From positions 7,141,501 through 7,205,500 of the forward strand of contig JABWDB010000011.1 of assembly GCA_019614645.1 (NCBI GenBank): a stretch of DNA of 64,000 nt. Reading direction: 5' to 3'. How positions within the stretch are numbered: position 1 is the first letter of the stretch; every line of letters begins with the position of its first letter. The notes beneath the pieces are model-generated. The model searched no databases. It was not told where the DNA came from and worked only from the letters and a program-made list of their open reading frames with translations. Shown piece by piece: positions 44,667 through 56,150 of the stretch. This stretch comes from Stratiolaelaps scimitus (Eukaryota; Arthropoda; Arachnida; Mesostigmata; Laelapidae). Position numbers and translations under genes: made by a program.

Positions 44667-47600
44667 ATGCTCTCCGCTCTGCGAAACAATGCTCCGCTAA
44701 TTGGCCGCGGACTAACCCGCGGCTACGCCTTCGTCGGACGTTCCACGTCGGGACTCAGCCTAACGCCGCGATGTTTATCACCTGCTGCGTCGATTGACGT
44801 GAGTATGACACGAAGTGCGCCTAACGATCATAGTAATTAGGTGTTGGCCGTCCGAATGCGAATGTCGTTCTTTAACACAATACGACTGCCTGTCATCAAC
44901 CGCTTTGGCAAACTATCGCACCTGTGTGCGCTCTCTTCTGTACGCGTTACGTGCGAGCGTGACCATTGCTCGTTCGTCAGGGCTACGATTTGCGTGTGAG
45001 CAATTAAAATGTATTTCGTTCGGATTTTTGTCTGTCTCCATGATCGCTAGTCATATCGAGGACTATACAATTGAACGTACGGCTGCAACTATGCCGCAAA
45101 CATTGCGTCATTCAATATGAATGGTATGACATCAATGAACATCGATGATTGACGGGTTTTTATGAAATCGCAAAAAGGGAATGCCCAGGGAATCGTTCGG
45201 TATCTCGTGACGGCGTAGCGACAGCAGCAGAATCAATGATTCTTTCGATGGCAACTGCAGCTGACCTTGATTATCGTAGCATTCATGTTGGTTTTTAGTT
45301 CAGATAGTTTAGTTTAGGTTAGGTTTAGTTTTCATTCTTGTTGTTTTTAGCTTCCACTTGTTAGGTGTCAGGTAAGCTAGAGGTTTTATTATTTGTTTAT
45401 TAACGGAAGGTTATGCAGTTTTTTTTACAAGGCTTGTACGACACCAGGTGACCTGGTGAGCGTCGTCCTTCCCAACGGCCCCTGTGCGAAGCTATCCCCA
45501 ACCATTGGCGTCATCAACCATACCTCTTGCGGATCTCTCGGGAATCTGTTCGAGTCTGCTTCCTCCTAAGCTTGAACTATTGACGTGGCTAAAATTTCGC
45601 TCTTTTGGGACCATTTCATATCTTGCACATGACACAGACGCATTGTATCCCTTTAAGGAACACGTAAACGTGACCACCTGTGTTCACAGACGACACCGTG
45701 ATCTTCAGTTGCAACGTGTGTGTGTGTGTGTGTCTAGGGTGACAGCTTATACCTGTAACGGCTTAAAAGCAATTGGTTCCCAGCAGACAAATGATACTCA
45801 TCAATATGTACCTTTCATACGTTCGCGTTTGCAGCGGCGATTTCTACGAGGAACGAGTTGCTCCCATGCGAGAACGACACCGGAGGCTCCACAGGTCGTT
45901 GCCGAGACGGACACGCCACCTGCTGAAGTCCATCCAATAGATCAAGAACACTGGGTTCGCATCTACCAATTTCCGCACATTACCACTGTGCGATTCCTTA
46001 TGCGCCTGAAAGTCTACCAGACCCTGGCTACCATGCTGTCATTAGGGCCCGTTGGATGGGCCTACCGTGTTGAACTCATTACATTCGGTAAATAATACTA
46101 ATTACCATCATCATCGTCGTCGTCGTCGTCATACTAAGATTCACAAAGGAAGTCATATTTAGATCGATACACTAATTTAGATACATATAGGCAATATCAT
46201 TCGATTGCGGAAAACTTTCAGAGCCAGCTTCATCATCACCTTGAATTATTGACGTGCACAAATTACACTATTTCGGGTGGTTCTATATGTTGATGACACG
46301 ACACCGACATGCAATGTCGCCATCTGTCCAAACAGTCGAAAGCGTTGGGCTGTTTGGACAGATCGCTTACCTGCCAGGCCAGCACGAATCAAAGGCGCGA
46401 CTCGGACGGTAAGCGACGACTATGAATTCGTCGTCTGAATTGTGCCCAGCTGTGACGAACGGAACTACGACACGTTGTCATGCCGATGTAGGTTGTTGCC
46501 GGAACGGCGATTACAGCAAAAGTCGAGTTCTCGTAATACAATAACGAGTAAACGGGTAAAATAGAGACACAAATGTTGATGACATCAGAGATAGTAGAAT
46601 AGACATATTTGTACATATACCCTAGACTATCCGTAGCTTTTGCAACAAGCGGTATCTACATTCGATGAGTTCGTCTTAATTGTTCCGTGACAAACTGTTC
46701 ACGCGACGAGACAGATGAACTCCGCGCGCGTTGACGCCAATTGCTCTATATATATGTCCAAACAGTCGAAACCATTGGGAGTGTGCTAAAGCTAATAGCG
46801 ATACCCTAAGCGGCTCATGAGATTGGAAAGAGCACGCGATTTCGGGGCACCACCTACAAAGCAACAATTAACACCGAAACCAAACGTTTTCACCTACAGT
46901 AGGCAATCGATATTTTCCTTCGATATTTTTTCCCGTTATTTTCCTTACGGGAGAGAGAGAGGAGAGATAGAAGACGAGAGAATTATGCTGACAAGTAGAT
47001 GGACAACACAGATATTATTGAGGGTCCTTTCTTGAAGCTGTTGAAAACGCACGATGTGATCCGAATAGCATTTTTGTATCGTGTAGCAAATTGTCTTAAT
47101 TGCATATCTGTATGTAGAGAAGGAGGAGGCGTTGACGAGACGCTCCATAGGTAACCCTTGTGGATTCTACTTGGTTTCCCTTCAGATCAAGCGTGGTGCA
47201 TGGTGGGCACCGCAACGGTAGCGCTCAGTTGCCTCTACGTTCTGGGCTATTTTTCCGAACGTTTAATTGGCGCCGTCTACGAGAACAAGACTAGGGATAA
47301 AGTTCGCGTGGCTCATTTAACCTTCTTTGGTCATCGAAAGGATGTTGTCGTAGACGCCGACGACATAATGGACATCACCGATGTTGGTAAGCATAACATA
47401 CATGCTTGGTAGGTATGGTATGCGTCTATGTTCGATTCTGTACTATGGTCTCAAGGCATTATTTATACTGATCATGAGATATATATATATATATAGCGTC
47501 TCCTGGATAAGAAACACATTGACGAGGATGCAGTTCAGTTTTGACGAAGAAATACGACGCAGCACATATCTCTTTGTAAACATAAAAAAATATGGGTCCA

Positions 47601-49141
47601 GTGATTTTTCCTTCAATATATATATATATAGTCACTATGTGACTTAGATCAAATATATTTATATATATATATAATCCAACAAAACTTATGAGGGACGCAG
47701 ATTTTTTTCAAATAAATATCGCCGTCTCGGGCCGACTCCTGTCAGCGCTGAACACTTATCGTCCACGGTCGAACAGCTTTTGCATTGCTTCGTCGGACGA
47801 GCGACCCGCTGGTAAATGTGGATCTGCCGCGGGTAGGGATCGAATCAACAGGCGTGTGCATGCGTCTGTCTAGGCGTTGCACCTCTTTGGTTGAAGGGCG
47901 GGCTCACACGAATACATTCGATATCCAGACGTGGATAACACCTCAACAACGGCGTTAAGATATAACGAATAGCCTATCTCTGCGTAAATACCCCGTCCAA
48001 CTGGGGTCGGTGCCCGATTCACCGTTGAAATGCTACTATCAGTCGATTCGCAAGTTTCATGTTGTCAATACGAACACATGTACGAGGCTGATGTGTTATT
48101 CTACGTTCGTGCATTCTAGCTGTGCATCTCAAAGCGTCCGATCCTAGTCGATTGCACTCTTGAAATGGACGGACGACCCCGCCTGCTCCGAATGGGCCGG
48201 CGCCGTTAGTGAAAGTCGGATATTGCCGTGACCTCAAGGTGGCGTGGGCATCCATGCGGATAGGTGACAAAAAATCTCCCGCCGATGGGATGACCGCTGG
48301 TGTGACCAGGCTACAACGACTTCACAATGGCTATCGGCTCGGCCCGCTGTATCGGGCTTATTGGGCGTTTACTCCCGCTTATCGCGTTCGTGTTAGTTTA
48401 CATGACGATGTAATAGTTTGCATGATCCCATAGCTATAAATGGTGAACTCGAGTACGTAACGTATGTGTGCAACGTTCTTATAATTACACAAAAAAATAA
48501 TTCGTGAAGCAGTTGGGGACCCACTGTCTCTGGAGCGGTAGAGAGACAACGTGACAGCGGTAAGTGGGAGCGGACGGCAGCGGCTCAGCGGGGGCGGCTC
48601 TCTGCTGGAAGTAAAACCTCTTTCTCTCTCTCGCGCGCCCAAGTTTCAGGCGATACTGAACCGTACCTATTCTCCGCCAAATTCAAAGCCAAATTCAAAA
48701 ATTTCCTCAAAGGTGCTCCTTTTGTCATCATATAAATCGGCAAAAAATGCAAGCTAGACCGTCTCTTAGCCTGTCCTTAGCCTACAAATTTTAATAAACT
48801 CAGCCTTTTTCCCGCCATTGCGCCGGACGGCGATTGTACGATTTCGGCACCCTCGAACGGAAATGCCGAAATCCGCGGAGTTCCCCCGCGCACAGATAGC
48901 GCTTCGACGGGTGTGTTGACAACGTCAAGCCATAGGCCGTCTAACCACTGTGCGGGGCTGTTTGCGTTCACTTTCAGGCGAGAAGCACTCCAATCTCTAT
49001 CTTCGAGTTCACCGCCTCTCGCGTCCCACTGACCCACTGATTGTCTTTCCCCATCAAGGCGGAATCGAGGATGCGGACGCGTTCGAGCGCATCTTCGGAT
49101 TCAAGAAACGCTCGCCGGTGTTCAAGGTCACCAAGCATTAG
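44667..49141 (+). CDS. TMEM186: TMEM186 homologue, mitochondrial complex I assembly-linked membrane protein, four exons
   Basis: Exons are 44667-44798, 45835-46087, 47186-47386 and 48978-49141. They total 750 nt (249 aa plus stop) with all phases matching and GTGAGT, GTAAAT and GTAAGC donors. The N-terminus (MLSALRNNAPLIGRGLTRGY) is basic and hydroxylated, as expected of a mitochondrial targeting peptide. HWVRIYQFPHI and LKVYQTLATM lead into TM1 (about residues 108-128). TM2 is about residues 133-155 (VALSCLYVLGYFSERLIG). The conserved RVAHLTFFGHRKDV and DADDIMDITDVG segments follow, then a C-terminal LYLRVHRLSRP...VFPHQGG. That order is characteristic of TMEM186 (human protein 213 aa), an inner-membrane component of the mitochondrial complex I assembly machinery. 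The C-terminal extension to FKVTKH seems ordinary. Identification rests on family memory, without an alignment. Confidence 0.85.
45371..45435 (-). repeat. SINE-like family 1, degraded fragment
   Basis: The pattern AGGTTTTATTATTTGTTTATTAACGGAAGGTTATGCAG is a decayed version of the SINE family 1 3' end. It lies in TMEM186 intron 1. Confidence 0.4.
46088..47185 (+). other. Intron 2 of TMEM186 (1.1 kb)
   Basis: Besides the inverted repeat, the intron contains a (TCG)n run near 46112-46130 and a short GA-rich stretch near 46951. I see no other gene or mobile element in it. Confidence 0.6.
46322..46363. repeat. Perfect 14-bp inverted repeat in TMEM186 intron 2
   Basis: The arms ATCTGTCCAAACAG (46322-46335) and CTGTTTGGACAGAT (46350-46363) are exact complements around a 14-nt loop. 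The left arm and loop recur at about 46756-46780 (TGTCCAAACAGTCGAAA..CATTGGG), so this is part of a repeated unit. Confidence 0.75.
47387..48977 (+). other. Intron 3 of TMEM186 (1.6 kb)
   Basis: It contains short (TA)n tracts near 47480, 47618 and 47658, and a SINE family 2 copy at 47718-47915. The remaining sequence shows only short open frames without recognisable similarity. Confidence 0.6.
47718..47915 (+). repeat. SINE-like family 2, copy
   Basis: It shares with the 42422 copy the blocks CTCGGGCCGACTCCTGTCAGC, GCATTGCTTCGTCGGACG, GGTAAATGTG and, near its right end, CACACGAATAC. The B-box region is present but eroded (GGGATCGAAT). It lies inside TMEM186 intron 3. Confidence 0.55.
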
Positions 49142-49216
49142 GCTCACGAAGAAATGGGTTAGGCGTGTAAATATTAAGTAGACAAAAATGAGTGTGCACT
49201 ATGAATTTTGTTGCGT

Positions 49217-49243
49217 GTATATATATATATATATATATATACA
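49217..49243. repeat. (TA)n microsatellite
   Basis: A TA run of about 26 bp, 75 bp downstream of the TMEM186 stop codon, followed by ACACGTACGTACG. Confidence 0.9.
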
Positions 49244-49678
49244 CGTACGTACGCGAGTATCGAAATAGGCCGATGAAAATCGTTGGAAGAAAGCTGGAGG
49301 AAATTATTGATAGTCAACAAAGTTAAATCGGTGAGATAGAAAACAGCTGGTCAGTCTCTTTAATTACGCTAATTGACTTTCAATTTGCCGGCCTTCCGCG
49401 GGGTGGGGGGGGGCTGGGCTGTTGAAGGTTACGTTCAAATCAAGTTTGTTATTCAGCCAACCGTTCTGTCGCTTGTGATTGATAATGATAGTATCATTGA
49501 GCAGGTCACATCCACCTAGTATCACTGCATAGGGACAATCACGCAGCTCCGCCATGCTCGACGTTACCTCAGCGTTAATGAGCTCTCAAAATTAAATCCA
49601 GTACGACGGCAATTTCGATGGCACAGCCTCATGGTTAGCTCCCTGTCTCTCCTACAAGCATTTGCCTCCACTGTGAAC

Positions 49679-50128
49679 CTAAGACCCTCGCAAACAGAGA
49701 AGGCTCCACTGTGAACCTGAAGCCTCGCTCCGATCCGTCTTACTGGAAAGGTCCTCGCTGGGGGCGACCTCCCAAGGCGGTAACGTAGAGCTGAGCCCGC
49801 TGCAGGCGCGTTCGCAACGATGTCGTTTCTGCCGACAACAGCTATTTGATGGCGGAGTGACGCCAGTATCTCGCTCCCCTATGAGGTGTGCACTATGTGC
49901 TGAAATTGCGTTGCAGTGAGCACATATCCTCGAACCATCGTCCTCAAGTGCTGCATAATAGTCTGGGAGCGAGCGTAAACACAGGCAAGCAACAGTTCTC
50001 GCATGATCCCGCTCTCCATTAACACGTTTAAGTTCGACGTTACACGCCACGCGTTTCCAGAGATCGCGGGTTGAGCCCAATGATGTGGCCGTGCAACGCT
50101 TGCCTTCGAATTCGATAGCGGGAAAAAA
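49679..50128 (-). CDS. Hypothetical open frame, possible gene fragment
   Basis: The frame is open for 149 codons after an in-frame TGA, without a firm start. It reads EFEGKRCTATSLGSTRDLW, then KRVACNVELKRVNGERDH, then LPDYYAALEDD and a cysteine/histidine cluster (ICAHCNAISAHSAH, later NSCCRQKRHRCERAC). The charged, balanced composition of the first half looks like real protein. The second half may be read-through. I do not recognise a family. A decayed transposable-element or gene fragment is the main alternative. Confidence 0.2.
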   Translation of the reverse strand, partial: FFPAIEFEGKRCTATSLGSTRDLWKRVACNVELKRVNGERDHARTVACLCLRSLPDYYAALEDDGSRICAHCNAISAHSAHLIGERDTGVTPPSNSCCRQKRHRCERACSGLSSTLPPWEVAPSEDLSSKTDRSEASGSQWSLLCLRGS

Positions 50129-50535
50129 TCAGGGTATCACATCAACGGACCTTTAATCAGCTCTTACAGACCAGAAATTAGACCTTTATTAAGCTCCCGC
50201 AGATCGGCCATTGGACCTTTCATCAGACCTTTCCGATATGAAATTCGATGTCGACGAACCTTGCAGAAGTACACGTTGACTCTTATGTTTTAAGATCGCC
50301 TCGTGTCTTGTCTTCTCCTGTTGAACACGGGCGTTCACGAGCCGAGTGGTAACCGGGGGGGGGGTCACTTCAACCACACCCGTAACATCTATCACCTAAC
50401 TTTTGGTCTATTCCCTGACCAACCGCTGATCTTTCATGGAAGATTCCCTCACTCCCGTGGTCTCTATTCTCGTTTGTTGCCTGATAGTCACATGGAAGGG
50501 GGCGCACTATGGGGGCGGCCAACCTGAGTTTGACG

Positions 50536-50564
50536 GGTTCGGTCAGCTCGAGGCTGACCGAACC
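50536..50564. repeat. Perfect 12-bp hairpin with 5-nt loop
   Basis: GGTTCGGTCAGC and GCTGACCGAACC are exact complements separated by TCGAG. It is a strong local stem-loop in otherwise featureless sequence, of unknown function. Confidence 0.75.
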
Positions 50565-50877
50565 ATCGCTAGATAATGGCAATGAAAAAGTCGATAGTAA
50601 AGCCGACCTTGGCTTCGAAGTTCACAGAGGAGCTAGGACGACTTCATGGTTGGCTACCTAAGGTGGTAATACTACAGGTGGCCAGGCTACAGGTGGCCAG
50701 GCTACAGGTACTTAAGGTAATGACGTTATCAGCTCTCCTCGTGAATCGTGTGACGACTGTCTATTAGGTTAGGTTGTTCCTGTTCGCTTGCGAAGGTCAC
50801 GCCAAGGGACAAAATAGACCGCTCGATCCAATCAAGCAGTGATTGTACTGGCAGACTAATAATATCCGAGTTATTTT

Positions 50878-50902
50878 TCGTATATATATATATATATATA
50901 TA
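50878..50902. repeat. (TA)n microsatellite
   Basis: A short simple TA run in the gene-poor region. Confidence 0.9.
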
Positions 50903-51599
50903 CCGTTTCTGTATAGAAGCTTTCAAAGCTCGTAGCACCAAATTGGCTGGCCCCTGGCTGATCCAATACATACAACAAATGAGTGTCATACCGTAATCAT
51001 TATTTACCGAAACGAATGTATTAGCCATATTGGGAGCTGACCACGAAGCTCTGTCTTGAATTTACAGGAGCGAATCATTTTCAAATGAACCTTTCGACCT
51101 AGACCTCTATCGATCAGCCATCAGAATCCTTCTTAGCAGGTGTCCTCACATTGATACGCATCGCTGAGCTCGCCCGTCTGCGTTTTAAGCTGGCCAGAGC
51201 GAATCTATGGTCAGTCGCCCATCGATGACGGGCAGGGCGTTAGCGATACTGTGTGCTCGTCCCTTCGCCAGACCATGCAGCGGGTCAGATCGCAACGGCA
51301 AAGCTAGATCTGCTGGCTAAAAATGAAGGCGATCACGGTGACTGGCCGTGTATGATACACCCATAAATATCGATAGCACTGCAGAGAACGAACCTAGCCG
51401 AATCGCCTGCGGCTCCGCCATTCACGTCGGGTTGCCGTAGCATTTCGTTGCAGTATACGTCGTAGTAGTAGTGGTAATAGTCCCTTCGATCTTCTTGCCT
51501 CGACGTCTTTTCCTTCGTCGGGTCTTCCATGAGGTTCTTCAGCGTCGCCGTTTACTCGGTCGCTTACGTCGCTTACCATCGCCGCCCCTAGGCCTAAAT

Positions 51600-52900
51600 G
51601 GGTTAGACGGCTGGGTGCGGATCAGTCGTGTGGAGGCTGGGTCTGGGCGGCCGACCAGCGTTCGTTCTGCCAGTTTCTGTCGACGTCTGTGTTTTTGTGT
51701 CTGAGTGCCCTCGCGTCGTCGGCCAGAGTCGATATCGGCGTATGCCCATGGTAAGTAATTCCCATCAGTGGTCAATATCTCTTCCTCTTCGCCGACCGCC
51801 GTTTGCTGAGCGAGCCAGCGGTGCAGCGCTATGCCGCAGGCCACCCCGGGCTGGGCCTGCTCTGCTTTGCTCTGTCCTGACCAGCCCTGACCAGGCCGTC
51901 CCGCCGCACCGCGGTCCACTTTCCCTAGTTGGCAATGCCTGTCAGCCGCGTGCCGAGCGTCGGACTGGTCGGACCCACAGACCGACCGACCGACCATGCA
52001 CAGCAATTTCCTGCTCTTTTTTCCTCCGAAGGGGAGAATGCCCACATCGGCCATTGCAGCAACATCCGCCGCCGCCGCCGTCGTGGTGCCAGTACCAGTT
52101 GTCTATATTTGCCCGTCTCGGTGGCGGCGCACTTTTTCAAAGCTCATCCTCGTCGGCGTTGTCGCTGTCGTTGTTACCGGTGCGGCTGGCATCGTCTCCG
52201 CCCCTTGCACCGGTCCTCTCATACTTTTCTCTGCTGGTGCTCTTCACGTTCACAGGCTCGCTCGCTCTCGCCTCTCCATTTGTCCGAGCATGGCCTGTTC
52301 TGTAGCCAGATAAGAGGAATGACGAAGAGCGCGCGGGAGTGACAGCGTAGCGAGAAGGCTGGCGATGGCTAGTGGCCCTGCGTGTAGGGCCTGCGAATGT
52401 GGCCATGCCTATGGTTCCGCGGCCAGCACGCGGACCGCTACGCGTACGTGGTGTGCTCTTGTGGCCACCTCCTCTCCCGGAGGAGGTCAAGCCCAAGGCG
52501 CGCAAGGCCATAGAGTCTTACGGCGGACCCTTAGCGTGCTGGCGCATCGCCTTCCGCGCGGCAAGCTGCGGCCCGACCCGCTACCCCGAAGCAGCAGCTC
52601 GGAGTAGCAGTGCCGGTGTCTGTCGGCGCGCCTCGAGATCGCCCACCCGCCTATTGGCGGGCGGCTCTGGTGCTACCGCGTCGATCGATGCGCCGGGCTC
52701 GCAGCTCTCGCCCGGGACGCCCGAAGGTGGCGACATACACACAGCACGCACTGGCGGCTTCGACGAATACAACACATTACGCAACATTTGTTTATCTGGC
52801 GGAGGTCGAAACGACCGGGGGGTAGCGAGCAGATCTCTTCGCTTCGTCATCGTGCGCGCTTGTGTTCGTCGTGTGTTCGAGTCGGCGCGGACAGAAGCGA
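51600..52900. promoter_or_regulatory. GC- and CpG-rich block, possible promoter/5' exon region
   Basis: Base composition shifts sharply to GC-rich with frequent CG dinucleotides and (CCG)/(GCC) runs (for example near 52065-52080). It yields long overlapping open frames on both strands (such as 52372-52905 plus and 51539-52054 minus). These look like compositional artefacts, since none has a recognisable motif. Similar blocks flank the 5' end of the DeSI-PUL gene, so a promoter is plausible but unproven. Confidence 0.3.
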
Positions 52901-53691
52901 AATGACGAAGTGACATTATAGCTGACTCAGTGTGACTCGCGATTAGTCGGCCGCGATTTGTGCGCTCGGTGTCTGCATGCTAAATGCATGCTGTAGGGTC
53001 GAGATGTTGCCTCGGGGTACGTCCGAGTGAGCTCGCTGCCAGCGGTCACTAGGATGATAGATGATGATCAACGCCAAACGGAAATGACCTCGTCAAGTTG
53101 ATGAAGCACCCGGATGAACAAACAACAATAGTGCAGCCAAAGGCTGAATGTGTTGAACGAGCACAGTTCGCCAGCAGGTGGACTCGTCACCCCAGTGGGT
53201 TCGGCGACTTCGGAACGACAAACGTTGGATATGTTACATCCACCTCGAGGACTTGCTTAGTGCGAGGACCAACGAGTGAGCCTCAGTGCCAGCACACTCA
53301 ATCTGTGCCGTCTGGATACGTTCATTTTTTGCGTGCTGAAGCTTTAAGCTCGCATACTTGCTGAGTGTGTTCTCACCATGGCGTGAATGAGCTGTTACGA
53401 GCTGTCGAGCGAGGCGCATCAGGCGCATTGTCCACAGGCTTAGGAGTATTCTACATCGTCTGATGATATGTAATCGCCACAATAGCGCACACGACTTCTG
53501 GTAAGACTTACGTTGAACGCTGTGCGTGTACATGTGTGCGTGTGTGCTGCTACGCCAGGTCCATAGTTTGGCTTTGGTATTTTCATCATAATCTACTCGT
53601 TGCTTACCTATACAGCCGTCGTGTGTTCGTGTTGCTGTCGAAAAAGTTGTTGTTCTTTCTATCGCCCTGTCGTGTGCAGTTTCACTTCGTT

Positions 53692-53771
53692 AGACCTGCC
53701 AGGTACTCTGGTGGTAACCGTGCGTTTAAAGAAAATTTCCTCCTCTAAAAAAAAAAAAAAGACCTGCCAGG
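53692..53771 (+). mobile_element. Short poly(A)-tailed retroposed fragment with target-site duplication
   Basis: The direct repeats AGACCTGCCAGG (53692-53703) and, sharing the last A of the tail, the same sequence at 53760-53771 flank about 42 bp of unique sequence ending in a run of about 15 A. This is the usual footprint of LINE-mediated insertion of a heavily 5'-truncated transcript. Confidence 0.6.
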
Positions 53772-56009
53772 CCGTGTTCATAGGTTCCGAGGGTTTGGTA
53801 CACTCGGGAGAAATTGGTTCAGAAATAGGCAATTGGCGATGGGTTGCGGTTGCCATGAGTGGGAGATTTCGTTTGTCAGCGTTTAGTTGCTTGTGGTGTA
53901 AGAATCAATAACGATGACGTGTCGTGTACGCGGCTGTTTGCTTTTTGCTTCCATTTTGTTTCTGGTATTTCTACCATTTTTTAGCAAGAGTAGGTGAAAA
54001 TGTTGGGGCAAAAAAATTCACACCTGTCCGAGGCCAGCCACGGCAGGATTTGAAACAGCGTTCTGGGGTATATCCCCACTATCGGTCCATTTATCTAAAG
54101 CAGTGTCCCTAGGTTCTGCGACGTCATCGTCTCAGCCATCATGGGGACAACAGGACGTCGAGGCCTGGCCTTGATTGACTCTTCAACGGTCGCGCATTCA
54201 TTTGAGAGTATAGTAACAGGCTCACATAAAATTGCTCGAATAATTCCGACTTAATCCGACGAGATCGCACGGCAACGTTAATCGTCTACAAGGTCTCAAG
54301 CTGTGACAAAATGTATAACATAATAAATGCCTAACAGTGATAACCATACACGGGTGCCAAAGAATATCAAGGACGAGTGTGTACGCTCCCCTTCCGTAAG
54401 CTCGTAACGATAGGGTTATTAACACTCCTCAGTGCGCAGGATTCCGCGCAGGTCCCGATTCGAGTGGATCTCTCTCGTTCGTCAGCGATGGATGATACCA
54501 GGATGCGTTTCCATGATCACTCGTCATCGCAGATGCGAGACCAGAGGAACGTTCTCAACCTGCGCCTCGAGAAAGAAGCTTGCGAAGTCTGGGGCATATC
54601 TCGGCGAGCCCACTGCGGCCATCCCGATTAAACATGTTCCTTAACCGGTGTCGAAGCCGCCAGCAAAAGGCCACGACCTCTCGATCGGTGTACAGTCTGC
54701 AAGCGAGCAAAATACATTTGCCGGGCTGGCCCTTTGCAGCATTTGACATTTACCTCAGTCCACAGTGGTACAATAGCTGCTTTTGGCGTTAGGCTTCATT
54801 AGACGTACCCCTTGAAATGCAAATAGACATCGAGCAATGAGGCAGCTTCGATCGGTGCACTCCCTCATTCGTCGAAAAACAGATCTACACAGCTCCGTAA
54901 ACCGGGGCGAGGTTGACGGCTACCTCTGTGCCAGCGACATTTTTTGCCAGGACGATGGCAATCTTGTCCTCGTGCCTCACGCTGTGTCATACGCTTGACG
55001 TTCTATGGCTGCAGCTAGAATCGTTCGGGCTTGTGTAGTGCCAAATGAAATAGTTCCCAACTTTCCCAGTGGAACTAACGTATGTCCTAGAACAATGACG
55101 TATGAGAATGGCGTATTGCTGCTGATCAAATCTCAAAGGGCAATCGCACAAGACACTAATCAATAAAGGATGACGATTTTTCCTCTACCCCAAAATTCAA
55201 TCGATAATATGTCATATGATATATGTTTGTACAACTTTGAATTCTCCAAATACAAAGACGGATCCGTCCGATGGTGGCGGAGGACGAACCATTGGGTTAG
55301 ACAAATGATTAATTAATACAATGAAGGCAGATGGATAGATGTATTTCGGCTGGCTGGGCAGACAAGCTACGGCAAACAGAGAGCAGCCCGCAACAGCTTT
55401 CTAGAATTTAATTTCTAGACTAACTTCCGCATGCAACGTTATGCATCGAGTTGAGTAGATCTTCGATATAGGCACACGGAAGTGGAAGTCCATAACAGTA
55501 CCTCCGTTTTGACGGCACGGCGGCGAAGTTCCAGTCGAAGCACCGCACAAAATATTCTGCCAATGTTTTCTTTCCCAAATAGCTGCTGAACTCACCGGCG
55601 TCACCGGCGAGTCATCGACACTTCGCGTGCTGCTTTGACTAGGACTCGGGTGCAGTTACCTGAATGTTATCGAATCATTGTGCGATCTACCTCCTATTGG
55701 CATTCGTTTCTCGCCGTAAAGCTGCCAGTAGGACAAGGAGTACCGAGGCGCATCCGATGTCGGAAAGGCTCTGGGGGTCCGCCAGTCTCAGGCCAAAGGC
55801 CAACACGTCCTTATCTTCGTTTCGCTATCTAATTGTCCTAGTTAGCGTTTACTCCTATGGCGCACGTTGCGATTAAGCAACTTAGTCCTCCACTTAGCAT
55901 TGGGATCGGGTGCGATTCGAATCCTCTCTGCTAGCAGGACACTGTTTAACGGGTTCTACCATAAAAAAACCGAATTCACCACGTCACTGGTCGAACCTAT
56001 CCCCCTATG

Positions 56010-56150
56010 GCGTGCTGGGTGCATTCGTGTGCTCCTGTTGCCTTGCAAGCGGAGAAGACGCGTAGATGCGCACATGTTCGGGTTCGATCTCCACCGTTGC
56101 AGATTCCCATTCAACAAGGGGTTGCCCGTCTTTGAAGCCTTGTGCCGAAA
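56010..56150 (-). repeat. SINE-like family 2, copy (opposite orientation)
   Basis: The plus strand here reads GGGTGCATTCGTGTG, GGAGAAGACGCGTAGATGCGCA, then GGGTTCGATCTCCACCGTTGC (pol III B box) and ACAAGGGGTTGCCCGTCTT. That is the inverse of the 42422-42605 copy, in the order head, B box, body. In this copy the transcription direction would be left to right. Confidence 0.6.

Noticed and set aside
51539..52905. Several overlapping open frames of 100-225 codons on both strands
   Set aside because: They are products of GC-rich, CpG-rich composition. Pro/Arg/Ser-rich residues lack domain motifs, and no supporting splice structure was found.
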